Below, piece after piece: positions 17,349 through 25,250 of a stretch of DNA of 64,000 nt. Positions within the stretch are counted from its first letter, which is position 1, and every line of letters begins with the position of its first letter. Source of the DNA: Rhodocyclaceae bacterium. Its GTDB lineage: Bacteria > Pseudomonadota > Gammaproteobacteria > Burkholderiales > Rhodocyclaceae. The notes beneath the pieces were generated by a model. The model was not told the DNA's origin, ran no database searches, and worked only from the letters and a program-made list of their open reading frames with translations. The DNA lies in contig JADKHX010000001.1 in assembly GCA_016721505.1 (NCBI GenBank), positions 491,175 through 555,174 of the forward strand. Direction: 5' to 3'. The translations under genes were made by a program, and so were the position numbers.

Positions 17349-17937
17349 ATGAAATTTGAACATTGGCGGCATTATGCGCGAGGCTGGTTGTGGCAGTTCT
17401 TCGGTCAGGAGGAAAGCCTACCCTGAGTTCCGTCAGGCGTTTGGCCAAGACCCAAAGCATGTGCAAACCGTGCTACACCTGGCGGCGATTGATGCCAATC
17501 GCAAAGATTTTGTGGCGGCCGAGCGCTGGTTTGAACATGCGCTGACGCTCACTCCCGACGACTCGGCGACCTGGTTCAATTTGGCCTTCATTCGTGAGCG
17601 CGCCGGATGGCCTGAAAAGGCCATTACAGCGTTCGGTGAATCGGTGCGTTGCAACCCCAATCAAGACCGCGCCTGGTACGGCATGGGGCTGGCACACGCG
17701 CGGTTGGGACAGCACACGGAAGCTGTTGCTGCGTTTGAAAAGGTGGCTGAGTTGCAACCCATGTACGGAGACGGTTTGTATCAACTTGGAATGGCTTACC
17801 ATCATGCAAACTGTCCTGACAAGGTCAAACGCATCGTGATCCGCCTGGTCGATTTCGAGCCAAAAATGGCCAAGAAACTGGTGCATGACGCACAACGTTC
17901 GGACCTGAAGTCTCTCATTCCTGATCTGCCATTTTGA
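17349..17937 (+). pseudogene. TPR-repeat protein, apparent one-base insertion near the start
   Basis: The ATG at 17349 reads MKFEHWRHYARGWLWQFFGQEE and then stops at 17424. Removing one A from the AAA at 17413-17415 joins it to a frame continuing AYPEFRQAFGQDPKHVQTVLHL and on to 17937. The joined protein of about 195 residues has at least three tetratricopeptide units (AERWFEHALTLTPDDSATWFNLAFI, AITAFGESVRCNPNQDRAWYGMG, AVAAFEKVAELQPMYGDGLYQLG). TPR proteins scaffold protein contacts; no partner is evident. Without the correction an uninterrupted frame exists from TTG 17356, so expression is still possible from there. Confidence 0.7.
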
Positions 17938-17955
17938 GCGGCGGGTAATCCGATC

Positions 17956-17982
17956 GTCAGTTGGTGCTGACGAGACGCCGTC
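17956..17982 (+). repeat. SR copy 5, downstream of the TPR gene
   Basis: GTCAGTTGGTGCTGAC forms a perfect 5-bp stem around TTGGTG, followed by GAGACGCCGTC. It sits 19 bp after the TPR stop. Confidence 0.9.
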
Positions 17983-18050
17983 ACGACAAAGTTGCCGGTT
18001 TTGAAATCGCTTAATCATCGGTACTTTGTCGCAGCACTCCAGTATTTAGA

Positions 18051-18096
18051 AAAAAACCGACTTTACCTTACAGCAAAGTCGGTTTTGATTTTTTTG
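18051..18096. terminator. Bidirectional intrinsic terminator between TPR gene and symporter
   Basis: AAAACCGACTTT (18053-18064) and AAAGTCGGTTTT (18075-18086) are fully complementary, with A-runs before and a T-run after. It should stop both the plus-strand TPR transcript and the minus-strand symporter operon. Confidence 0.85.
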
Positions 18097-18130
18097 GCAG
18101 GGATTTCTCCCTACCTTTGTCAAGCTGCGA

Positions 18131-20251
18131 TTAGTGCCCGGCGCTTCCGGCTGACACTGTGCCATCCAAGCTTGGATAGCGCACGTTGTCGACCATCTCC
18201 TGAATCTCCTGGCTCGGTGCTTTGGTAATCAAGCTACCAATGATGATGCCGAGGAAACCAAGCGGAATACCAAAGGTACCTGCCGCAATCGGATTGATGT
18301 CCCACCACAATGGCGCCTTGATACCAAAGAACGGATAGGTCATATACATGTAATAAGCACAGACGCCAAGACCCAAGCTCATACCAAGAACCGCACCGAA
18401 GTAATTGGCGCGGCGCCAGAACACGCCGCAGACCAGGGCCGGGAAGAAAGCCGAAGCTGCCAGCGAGAAGGCCGCACCCACAAGGAACAAGATGTCACCC
18501 GGCTTAAGGCTGGTGACATAAGCGGCAACTAGCGCTACCACTACCAGAAGACCCTTCGACACGGCAAGACGACGCATCGTCGACGCGTTCGGGTCGATCA
18601 TTTTGTAGTAAAGGTCATGACTCATGGCATTGGCAATCGTCAGCAATAGGCCGTCAGCAGTCGATAGCGCCGCGGCCAAACCACCGGCAGCGACGAGACC
18701 CGAAATGACGTAGGGCAGACCCGCGATTTCCGGTGTTGCCAACACGATCAAGTCGCCACCGATGACGATTTCGGCGAGTTGTACGATGCCGTCTTTGTTG
18801 ACATCTGAAATCGACATCAGCGTTTTATCGACCGCCGCCCAGTTGCTTACCCACGTCGGAAGGTTCGCGAAGCTACTGCCCACCAGCGAACTGTAGACCT
18901 CATATTTGGCCAAAATCGCCAGCACGGGTGCGGTGAAATACAACAAGAAGATGAAGAACAGTGACCAGAACACCGAGACGCGTGCCTCATGCACCGACGG
19001 CGTCGTGTAATAGCGCATCAGAATGTGCGGCAATGCAGCGGTGCCCACCATCAGACACATGATCAAAGCGAGGAAGTTTTTCTTCGCGACACTGCGATTC
19101 TTCTCGACTTCTTCCGGAGTTTTTCCGGCTGCCGGGAACGGCTCGGCGTGAGCCTTGACTGGTGCAGCGCGGGCGCCGATACCTTTGTCTTTAGTCCATG
19201 CCGCTTTTGCTGCTGCAGCATCGGCAGGGAAGTCCTTCAGCGCCTTCTCGGCAGCCTCTACCGCTTTCGGATCGGCAGGTGGCGTCGCTGCTTTGAGCTC
19301 TGCGACTTTGGCGGCGACCTTGGCTTTTTCTTCTGCCAGGAAAGCATCCTTGCCGGCTTCGAGTCCCTTCAGCTTGGCATCAGCAACTGCCGCTTTTTCG
19401 CGGAAAATTACGCGCACAGACTCTTCCGCCGCACCCTTCACTGTGGTCTTGTCGTTGAACTCCTTCTCCAAGGCTGTGACTTGTGGCAAGGCGGTTGTGT
19501 AGGCAGCGATCTGCGGAATAGGATTGCCGGTATGTTTTACCGACAGCCAGACCACCGGAATCATGTAGGCAACGATCAGGATGATGTACTGAGCGACTTG
19601 CGTCCATGTCACCGCCTTCATGCCCCCCAGGAATGAGCAAACCAAAATGCCGGCGAGGCCTACAAATACGCCGATCTCGAACTCAAGACCGGTGAAACGC
19701 GAAGTAATCAAACCAACGCCGTAGATCTGCGCGATCACATAGGTGAATGAACAGGTAATCGCCGCGATCACGCCGATGAAGCGCGGCAAGTGGCCACCGA
19801 ATCGTGCGCCAAGGAAGTCGGGAATCGTGAATTGACCGAACTTGCGCAGGTATGGCGCAAGAAACAGCGCGACCAAGCAGTAACCACCAGTCCAGCCCAA
19901 GACAAACGCAAGACCGTCGTAACCAGATAGATACAAGGTGCCGGCCATGCCGATAAAGCTGGCTGCCGACATCCAGTCTGCACCGGTTGCCATACCATTG
20001 AACAAGGCAGGAACGCGTCGACCAGCAACGTAATACTCGCCGACATCCGAAGTCTTGGACATAAAGCCGATGCCCGCGTACAACGCGATGGTGGCGAACA
20101 AAAACATATAGCCGAGGATTTTGTTAGGCACGCCCATTTGTTCGAGGATGCCAACGAGGATGACAAATGAAATGAAGCCACCGGTATAGAAGGTGTAGTA
20201 CTTCTTCAGGTTTGCCAGAAATTGTTTGTGGCTGGTTGATTGAGTAGTCAT
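18131..20251 (-). CDS. Sodium:solute symporter, large subunit (acetate/ActP-like, VC_2705 type)
   Basis: This is a 706-residue inner-membrane transporter of the sodium/solute symporter family. It shows core features such as GMATGADWMSAASFIGMAGTLYLSGYDG, FTIPDFLGARFGG and LVAAGGLAAALSTADGLLLTIANAMSHD. Between transmembrane segments it carries a charged helical insertion of about 130 residues (roughly 270-400, many A/K/E) and, near residue 480, a segment matching an EF-hand loop (DVNKDGIVQLAE). Its start overlaps the DUF4212 stop by one base (TAATG). A paralog lies at 29934-32039. The substrate is probably a short carboxylate such as acetate; this is by family only. Confidence 0.9.
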   Translation of the reverse strand: MTTQSTSHKQFLANLKKYYTFYTGGFISFVILVGILEQMGVPNKILGYMFLFATIALYAGIGFMSKTSDVGEYYVAGRRVPALFNGMATGADWMSAASFIGMAGTLYLSGYDGLAFVLGWTGGYCLVALFLAPYLRKFGQFTIPDFLGARFGGHLPRFIGVIAAITCSFTYVIAQIYGVGLITSRFTGLEFEIGVFVGLAGILVCSFLGGMKAVTWTQVAQYIILIVAYMIPVVWLSVKHTGNPIPQIAAYTTALPQVTALEKEFNDKTTVKGAAEESVRVIFREKAAVADAKLKGLEAGKDAFLAEEKAKVAAKVAELKAATPPADPKAVEAAEKALKDFPADAAAAKAAWTKDKGIGARAAPVKAHAEPFPAAGKTPEEVEKNRSVAKKNFLALIMCLMVGTAALPHILMRYYTTPSVHEARVSVFWSLFFIFLLYFTAPVLAILAKYEVYSSLVGSSFANLPTWVSNWAAVDKTLMSISDVNKDGIVQLAEIVIGGDLIVLATPEIAGLPYVISGLVAAGGLAAALSTADGLLLTIANAMSHDLYYKMIDPNASTMRRLAVSKGLLVVVALVAAYVTSLKPGDILFLVGAAFSLAASAFFPALVCGVFWRRANYFGAVLGMSLGLGVCAYYMYMTYPFFGIKAPLWWDINPIAAGTFGIPLGFLGIIIGSLITKAPSQEIQEMVDNVRYPSLDGTVSAGSAGH

Positions 20252-20514
20252 TAGTCGAGCTCCCCTTCGTGGACGCCGTACTCCTTGTCCAAATTATTCA
20301 TATACCGGGCGTAGTACCAAATGATCGCGACATAAATGATCAACGAACCTTGCGCCGACATGTAAAAGCCCAAAGGGCCGAGGAAGGTGATTTCATTCAG
20401 TTCACGTGCATACCAACCCATGACAAACGTGGCGACAAACCAGATCGCCAGCAAGATGCCGGTAATTCTCAGATTGATATTCCAGTATTGCTTGTGCCTC
20501 TCTGTTAGCTGCAT
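20251..20514 (-). CDS. DUF4212 symporter small subunit
   Basis: This 87-residue inner-membrane protein has two hydrophobic helices (about residues 17-36 and 50-72) and the family's features NLRITGILLAIWF and FYMSAQGSLIIYVAIIWYYARYMN. Proteins of this family are always coupled to a large sodium:solute symporter; here the stop and start codons share a base. The ATG at 20514 has GAGATGC/GGAGAT upstream as a ribosome site. The upstream intergenic region holds phased direct repeats (20637-20756). Confidence 0.92.
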   Translation of the reverse strand: MQLTERHKQYWNINLRITGILLAIWFVATFVMGWYARELNEITFLGPLGFYMSAQGSLIIYVAIIWYYARYMNNLDKEYGVHEGELD

Positions 20515-20636
20515 TTCGCATCTCCTCTTGTTGTGTGCACGACTGCTTGGCCGTGCGTTTGTTGTACAACAATTTCCGCCGGTTTTAGCCTACGACTATG
20601 GCTGACGGATTTCCCACGTAGCCATTTCAGCTTGGC

Positions 20637-20756
20637 TTGCTTACGTGTTGCTTACAGCATGCTGACGACTTTCTTGCGCCGCGCTGACGGGTCACTGACG
20701 CGCGGCTGACAAGCTGCAAGCCCTGCCAATCAAGGCTTGCGTAAGGATTGCGTAAG
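20637..20756. promoter_or_regulatory. Two pairs of 11-bp-phased direct repeats in the symporter/MFS divergent region
   Basis: The 345-bp gap 20515-20859 between the DUF4212 gene (minus) and the MFS gene (plus) contains TTGCTTAC twice (20637-20644, 20648-20655) and TTGCGTAAG twice (20737-20745, 20748-20756), each pair with an 11-bp period. Four GCTGAC words lie between them and there is a GTTGTACAAC palindrome near 20562. Direct repeats spaced by one helical turn are the usual binding pattern of OmpR/PhoB-type regulators. That such a regulator acts here is inference. Confidence 0.5.
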
Positions 20757-20859
20757 CGCACGGTCAGTGCCGCGTAAGGCCACAAATGCAAACTTCTCCC
20801 CAAGCCACAACAAAAAAATACCGTGGCGGCGTTTTATTTCACTAATTTAAGGAGACATC

Positions 20860-22530
20860 ATGGCCAGTAACGCAGCCGTATTGCCGGGTAGTTCGGCACA
20901 AGCCGCGCCGATCACCGCCGAAGAGAAAAAAGTGATTTTCGCTTCGTCGCTCGGTACGATTTTTGAGTGGTACGACTTTTATTTGTTTGGCGTGATGGCC
21001 GCTGTCATCGCGAAGAACTTCTTCACTTCGCTAGACGAACAAACCCGCCTTATCTTCACCTTGATGGCATTTGCCGCCGGCTTCGCCGTGCGTCCATTTG
21101 GCGCCCTGGTGTTTGGACGGCTCGGAGATTTGGTCGGACGCAAACATACGTTTCTGATCACTATTCTGATCATGGGCTTGTCGACTTTTGTCGTCGGCCT
21201 GTTACCCAATTACAACGCCATCGGCATTGCCGCACCGATCATTTTGATTAGTCTGCGGATGTTGCAAGGCTTGGCACTTGGTGGTGAATACGGTGGCGCA
21301 GCAACTTACGTGGCCGAACATGCGCCTGATGGCAAGCGCGGGCTATACACCAGCTTCATTCAAACCACCGCCACCGTTGGCCTGATGCTGGCTTTGCTGG
21401 TCATCCTTGGCACCCGTACTGCGGTCGGCGAAGAGGCTTTCGCTGATTGGGGCTGGCGTGTTCCGTACTTGCTCTCGATCATCTTGCTCGCCGTATCAGT
21501 ATGGATACGTATGCAACTTTCAGAGTCGCCCGCGTTCCAAAAACTGAAAGACGAAGGCAAGCTTTCCAAAGCACCTATCGGCGAAGCATTTGGTCAATGG
21601 AAAAATTTGAAGATCGTGATTCTGGCGCTGGTCGGCCTCACCGCCGGTCAAGCCGTGGTCTGGTACACGGGTCAGTTCTATGCACTATTCTTCCTTGAAA
21701 AAATGGCGCGGCTCGACGGTGCAACGGCCAATATTTTGGTCGCTGTCAGCTTGGTATTGGGCACGCCGGGATTCATTTTCTTCGGCTGGCTGTCGGACAA
21801 AATCGGTCGCAAACCGATCATCATGGCCGGTTGCTTAATCGCCATCCTGACCTACTTCCCGCTGTTCAATGCACTGCTTGAGTATGCCAACCCGGCTCTT
21901 GCCAAAGCGCAGGCCACCAGCCCGATTGTGGTGACATCCGACCCGGCGCAGTGTTCGTTCCAGTTCAACCCGACCGGCGTTGCGAAATTCACCACCACTT
22001 GCGACGTAGCAAAAGCCTACTTAGCTAGCAACGGTTTGAACTACACCAACGTTGAAGTGCCAGGCCAAGCGGTCGCGCAAGTCAAGTTCGGCGACAAGGT
22101 CATCAATAGTTACGATGGCACGGGTGCAACAGCGAAGGAAGACGGCGTACGCTTCAAAGCTGAAATGGGTGCCGCAGTGAAGGACGCAGGCTATCCCGCC
22201 AAGGCCGACCCTGCGCAGGTGAACAAACCCATGCTGATTTTGATCCTGACCATCATGGTGATTTACGTCACGATGGTATACGGGCCAATCGCCGCCATGC
22301 TGGTTGAAATGTTCCCCACACGCATCCGCTACACCTCGATGTCACTACCGTATCACATCGGCAACGGCTGGTTCGGCGGCTTCCTGCCGGCCACCAGCTT
22401 CGCCATCGTGGCCGCCTACGGCAACATCTACAGCGGCCTGTGGTATCCAATCGTAATCGCCGGTATCACCTTTGTCGTCGGCATGCTGTTCGTCAAAGAA
22501 ACCAAAGACAGCGACGTCTATCACTCATAA
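20860..22530 (+). CDS. MFS transporter, metabolite:H+ symporter (MHS) type
   Basis: This is a 556-residue inner-membrane carrier. It shows the MHS hallmarks: SSLGTIFEWYDFYLFGVMAA in helix 1, the loop GRLGDLVGRKHTF, a repeat of it at WLSDKIGRKPIIM, and ALGGEYGGAATYVAEH. An insertion of about 100 polar residues lies between helices 8 and 10 (about residues 345-450), probably periplasmic. The GGAG ribosome site is six bases before ATG 20860. It is divergent from the symporter operon and followed by a 52-residue membrane protein. The substrate (an organic acid such as alpha-ketoglutarate or a relative) cannot be assigned. Confidence 0.9.
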   Translation: MASNAAVLPGSSAQAAPITAEEKKVIFASSLGTIFEWYDFYLFGVMAAVIAKNFFTSLDEQTRLIFTLMAFAAGFAVRPFGALVFGRLGDLVGRKHTFLITILIMGLSTFVVGLLPNYNAIGIAAPIILISLRMLQGLALGGEYGGAATYVAEHAPDGKRGLYTSFIQTTATVGLMLALLVILGTRTAVGEEAFADWGWRVPYLLSIILLAVSVWIRMQLSESPAFQKLKDEGKLSKAPIGEAFGQWKNLKIVILALVGLTAGQAVVWYTGQFYALFFLEKMARLDGATANILVAVSLVLGTPGFIFFGWLSDKIGRKPIIMAGCLIAILTYFPLFNALLEYANPALAKAQATSPIVVTSDPAQCSFQFNPTGVAKFTTTCDVAKAYLASNGLNYTNVEVPGQAVAQVKFGDKVINSYDGTGATAKEDGVRFKAEMGAAVKDAGYPAKADPAQVNKPMLILILTIMVIYVTMVYGPIAAMLVEMFPTRIRYTSMSLPYHIGNGWFGGFLPATSFAIVAAYGNIYSGLWYPIVIAGITFVVGMLFVKETKDSDVYHS

Positions 22531-22553
22531 CAAAGTACGGAAAGGGCAACATC

Positions 22554-22712
22554 ATGTGGAAATTAATTGTCGGTTTTGTTGCCTTCGCCGGGCTTGCACT
22601 GTGGGTGTTATTGCAAAGCGGTCCGGTCGATATGGGTGGTGAACATTCGGCGCAGGAAGCGATGCATAAAGATGCTCCTGCTGCGGTTGCGGCACCGGCG
22701 GCTAAGCCGTAG
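22554..22712 (+). CDS. Single-pass small membrane protein downstream of the MFS carrier
   Basis: This is a 52-residue product with a hydrophobic N-terminal helix (KLIVGFVAFAGLALWVLL) and an Ala/Pro-rich tail. It starts 23 bp after the MFS stop with GGAAAGGG upstream and ends just before an intrinsic terminator, so it belongs to the same transcript. It may be an accessory peptide of the carrier; no family is recognised. Confidence 0.7.
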   Translation: MWKLIVGFVAFAGLALWVLLQSGPVDMGGEHSAQEAMHKDAPAAVAAPAAKP

Positions 22713-22736
22713 AGTGAATGTAATTTGTTGGACAGA

Positions 22737-22763
22737 AAATCCCGCTTCGGCGGGATTTTTTTC
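22737..22763 (+). terminator. Intrinsic terminator of the MFS operon
   Basis: AAAATCCCGC, TTCG tetraloop, GCGGGATTTTTTT: a textbook rho-independent terminator. It marks the chromosomal edge just before accessory module 1. Confidence 0.92.
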
Positions 22764-22777
22764 GCTTGTGCTCAGTC

Positions 22778-22805
22778 GCCAGTTGGTGCAGGCTGGACGC
22801 CGTTG
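22778..22805 (+). repeat. SR copy 6, left outer end of module 1
   Basis: GCCAGTTGGTGCAGGCTGG then ACGCCGTTG. The loop carries a small change (GCAGG). It lies 50 bp before LR copy A. Confidence 0.8.
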
Positions 22806-22855
22806 AGTTAAGTGCCTTTCTTACCCGGTTCGCCAAGTTGATTGATCAACGTCCG

Positions 22856-23077
22856 TGTCGGGTCTCGGCCCGACAGCCGAATTCTTTCTTGCTGCGCGGC
22901 AAGAAAGAACCAAAGAAACGCGCCCCCTTCCCCGGCCCTGCGGGCTACCCGAGTTTCGCAGCCTCAGCACGGCCAGTCGCTAAACTCGCTACGCTCAAAC
23001 AACGCGACTGGAAATCCCCGTGCCGAGACTACGAAACTCGGCGGCTCAGCAGGGGAAACTGGTGGGTGCTTGGCGTG
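22856..23077 (+). repeat. LR copy A (about 222 bp, multi-hairpin repeat)
   Basis: The order of parts is a stem TGTCGGG/CCCGACA, a stem TTCTTTCTTGC/GCAAGAAAGAA, a C-rich stretch, and two long arms containing CGAGTTTCG...CACGG and CCGTG...CGAAACTCG that are complementary to each other, with CCAGTCGC/GCGACTGG between them. It ends near GGTGGGTGCTTGGCG. Three further copies share the same order. It gives rise to spurious ORFs (Lys/Pro-rich) that I do not accept as genes. Confidence 0.9.
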
Positions 23078-23213
23078 CGTAAGTTTCAAGGCGCCTGAGC
23101 ATGCCGGCCACACAGTTAGAACACAAGCTAATTCCAACTCAAAACGAAAAAGTGATACTGACCGTGATTATTTTGTATGCTGTTCTAAATGCTAGTCTCA
23201 AGTGAGGTTTTTC

Positions 23214-23345
23214 GTGATTCATTTAGTACGGAATGCAAAGGCCACCAAAACCCGCGAACGTTTGGTATCACTGGATTTCGATTCAAATCCAGTCGACGTG
23301 TTATGCGGCATTAACGATAGTTATGCAGCAAAACTGTCGCCCTAA
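23214..23345 (+). CDS. Possible 43-residue ORF before pyrF
   Basis: From GTG 23214 the frame reads MIHLVRNAKATKTRERLVSL and continues to a stop at 23343-23345. AGTGAGG lies six bases before the GTG, a fair ribosome site. Its end overlaps an attC-like site, which is where a cassette gene would end. The product is not recognised and has no strong domain signal. It could equally be non-coding. Confidence 0.3.
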   Translation: MIHLVRNAKATKTRERLVSLDFDSNPVDVLCGINDSYAAKLSP

Positions 23346-23359
23346 CTCAACAGTTAAGC
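23309..23359 (+). other. attC-like site 1 (degenerate)
   Basis: The R' box GTTAAGC (23353-23359) fits the GTTRRRY consensus. Upstream, GATAGTTATGCAGC can pair imperfectly with CTGTCGCCCTAACTC around an AAAA loop, leaving extrahelical bases, and a weak R'' (CATTAAC) precedes. The pyrF cassette would begin at the TTAAGC of this R' box. Confidence 0.4.
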
Positions 23360-23371
23360 ACCACAAATCAC

Positions 23372-24070
23372 ATGAACAGCACAGTCATCATCGCCCTCGA
23401 TTTCCCTACCAAGTCCGAAGCAATGGCACTCGTGGATACGCTTGGCCCCGAGTGCCAGTTCTACAAGGTAGGCCTGCAACTCTTGACCGAAGAAGGACCA
23501 AGCGTAGTGCGAGATTTGGTCGCGATGGGCAAGCAGGTGTTCCTCGATCTCAAAGTTCACGAGATCCCCAACTCCGTTGCGGGAGCAGTTGCTGCCGCCG
23601 GAAAGCTCGGCGCAAGCATGGTCACAGTTCATGCTTCAGGCGGCTCAGCGGTATTGCGCGCCGCCGTGCGCGCGGCGGTCCCGTTTCCAGGACTCAAGGT
23701 TCTTGCCCTCACCGTCATTACCAGCCTGTCTGACAGCGATCTCCCCGAGATCGGACTTCCTGCTTCCGTGCGGCAACAGGTTGAGCGCCTTGCCCATCTT
23801 GCTGCGCGTTGCGGTTGCCACGGTGTCGTGACCTCTGCACTTGAGGCAGAGTACTTATCCCAGGCGCTACCAACAGGGATGCTCATCGTCACCCCGGGAA
23901 TTCAACTTCCAGGCTCGACCAACGATCAGGTGCGCGTGGCCACACCTGAAACGGCACGCAAGAATGGAGCCACGCACATCGTGGTCGGTCGCGCCGTGAC
24001 ACAAGCAGAGTCGCCGACTTTGGCCTTCAAACTCGCTGCTCAGGTAATGGCGGGTGCGCGTGGTGCTTAA
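23372..24070 (+). CDS. pyrF: Orotidine 5'-phosphate decarboxylase, type 1, in a cassette-like setting
   Basis: PyrF makes UMP from OMP. The 232-residue protein has the catalytic DLKVHEIPNSV (Lys-Asp-Lys type site; usual DxKxxDI core seen as DLKVHEI) near residue 60, VTVHASGG near 86, VTPGIQ near 175 and IVVGRAVTQA at the phosphate-binding end. This is the compact E. coli-like type 1. As I recall, betaproteobacteria normally carry the longer type 2 enzyme, so an acquired copy is likely. Codon choice and the short leader (12 bp from the GTTAAGC box) fit a gene cassette. The catalytic segment has His where Asp-Ile is usual, so activity needs proof. Confidence 0.85.
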   Translation: MNSTVIIALDFPTKSEAMALVDTLGPECQFYKVGLQLLTEEGPSVVRDLVAMGKQVFLDLKVHEIPNSVAGAVAAAGKLGASMVTVHASGGSAVLRAAVRAAVPFPGLKVLALTVITSLSDSDLPEIGLPASVRQQVERLAHLAARCGCHGVVTSALEAEYLSQALPTGMLIVTPGIQLPGSTNDQVRVATPETARKNGATHIVVGRAVTQAESPTLAFKLAAQVMAGARGA

Positions 24071-24127
24071 CCATACATTCGAGCGGGACTGCGCAAAAGC
24101 GCGCAGCCCCTCAATTCCGCATTACGC
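24065..24127 (+). other. attC-like site 2, after pyrF
   Basis: R'' GCTTAAC (24065-24071, a perfect RYYYAAC) overlaps the pyrF stop. ATTCGAGCGGGACTGCGC pairs with GCGCAGCCCCTCAAT around an AAAAGC loop, leaving single extrahelical bases, as in real attC sites. The R' box is ATTACGC (24121-24127), one base off GTT. The R'' is the exact complement of the TTAAGC at the start of the pyrF cassette, the relation expected of an inserted cassette. Confidence 0.6.
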
Positions 24128-24145
24128 CTCTCTATTCTTGAACCC

Positions 24146-25174
24146 ATGAGCCGCGCCCAAGACATCTTTGACCGAGTAGTTGCCAACGGCATCAGTGCCG
24201 TTGAAGCTTTCGTCGTTGATCGCCAAGCGGAGGAATTGTTCCTAGATTTCAAGCGATCATCCAACGACGGCAATGACAAAAGGCTTTCGTCACCGGACAG
24301 GAAGAATCTCGCGAAGGCCATATCTGGATTTGGTAATTCCGAGGGAGGCGTAATTGTGTGGGGTGTCGATTGCTCCACTGACTACGATGGCGCAGACGTA
24401 GCAAAGGCTTTGGTACCGATAGAAAACCCGAAGAGATTCTGTAGCCTCATTCAGGGCGCGATCTCTGGCTGCACTATTCCTCCTCATTCTGGAGTTCTCA
24501 GCGAAATCGTGGAAATGCAGAATGACAAGGGCTTTGTAGTTACCCTAATCCCCAAGAGTGATTCCGCGCCACATCAATCGGTCGTATCAAAACACTACTA
24601 CATTCGGGCCGGCTCAGATTTTGTGCCAACTCCGCATGATGTTCTCGCGGGTATGTTTGGGCGCCGACCACAGCCGCACGTGTTCCAGAACTTCATTCTT
24701 GCTGTCCCTAAGCTCGAAAATGATTGCCTGTGCATCAGTGTAGGACTAGCTGTACATAACGAAGGCCCTGGGATTGCGTCGGATGTCTTCTCACTTTGCC
24801 GCATAGAGTCAATGCCCGGCACAAACTGCACGGCGAACATCGAGACAACAGATACACGGAATTGGGTTGGTCACATGGAGTTCGCCAGACAGGTGAGCCT
24901 AATTAGTGCCGCTGGCTATCGCTTGCCTCCTGGCGCTACAGCCCAGCCGCTAGTTATCCATCTCAAGTTCAAGCCACCGTTTGAAGATGAACTCCGTATC
25001 TTTGGGCGTGTCGGCGGAAGTGGGTCTCGCCGGTACGATTTCTATATCAGGAATTCTGTCGACGCAGTTCAACGTCATTACAACGCAATGGTCAAGATGA
25101 CCGTGGACGGTTTTCATTCCAACGATGAATTCCACAAACTTGCTGAAACTTTGCTCACAACCACCGACGCATAA
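24146..25174 (+). CDS. AlbA_2/Schlafen-type putative DNA-binding protein
   Basis: The 342-residue protein has an N-terminal AlbA_2-like domain (about residues 20-170). It shows the family features EELFLDFKRSSN (the E..xxFK box), LAKAISGFGNSEGGVIVWGVD, and a strand ending YYIRAGSDFVPTPHDVLAGMF. The C-terminal half (170-342) is beta-rich and unrecognised. It has no ATPase domain. Such proteins are frequent in integron cassettes and defence-rich regions; the actual role is unknown. It starts 19 bp after attC-like site 2 and ends at attC-like site 3. Confidence 0.7.
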   Translation: MSRAQDIFDRVVANGISAVEAFVVDRQAEELFLDFKRSSNDGNDKRLSSPDRKNLAKAISGFGNSEGGVIVWGVDCSTDYDGADVAKALVPIENPKRFCSLIQGAISGCTIPPHSGVLSEIVEMQNDKGFVVTLIPKSDSAPHQSVVSKHYYIRAGSDFVPTPHDVLAGMFGRRPQPHVFQNFILAVPKLENDCLCISVGLAVHNEGPGIASDVFSLCRIESMPGTNCTANIETTDTRNWVGHMEFARQVSLISAAGYRLPPGATAQPLVIHLKFKPPFEDELRIFGRVGGSGSRRYDFYIRNSVDAVQRHYNAMVKMTVDGFHSNDEFHKLAETLLTTTDA

Positions 25175-25234
25175 CCCGACAGCCCACCGGATCTGTGCAA
25201 AAAGCTGTGCAGGCCGGTGACTTCTACGTTATAC
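25169..25234 (+). other. attC-like site 3, after the AlbA_2 gene
   Basis: R'' GCATAAC (25169-25175) overlaps the stop codon, and R' GTTATAC closes at 25228-25234. Inside, CACCGG pairs with CCGGTG, and CTG with CAG, around an A-rich loop, with unpaired bases on one side. Length 66 bp is within the attC range. Confidence 0.55.
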
Positions 25235-25250
25235 GTAGGAGATCCTCCTC

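Noticed and set aside
22860..23100. Open frames in LR copies encoding Lys/Pro-rich peptides (KKEPKKRAPFPGP)
   Set aside because: The same frames appear wherever LR occurs, in both orientations, with no consistent start or ribosome site; they are repeat-derived, not genes.
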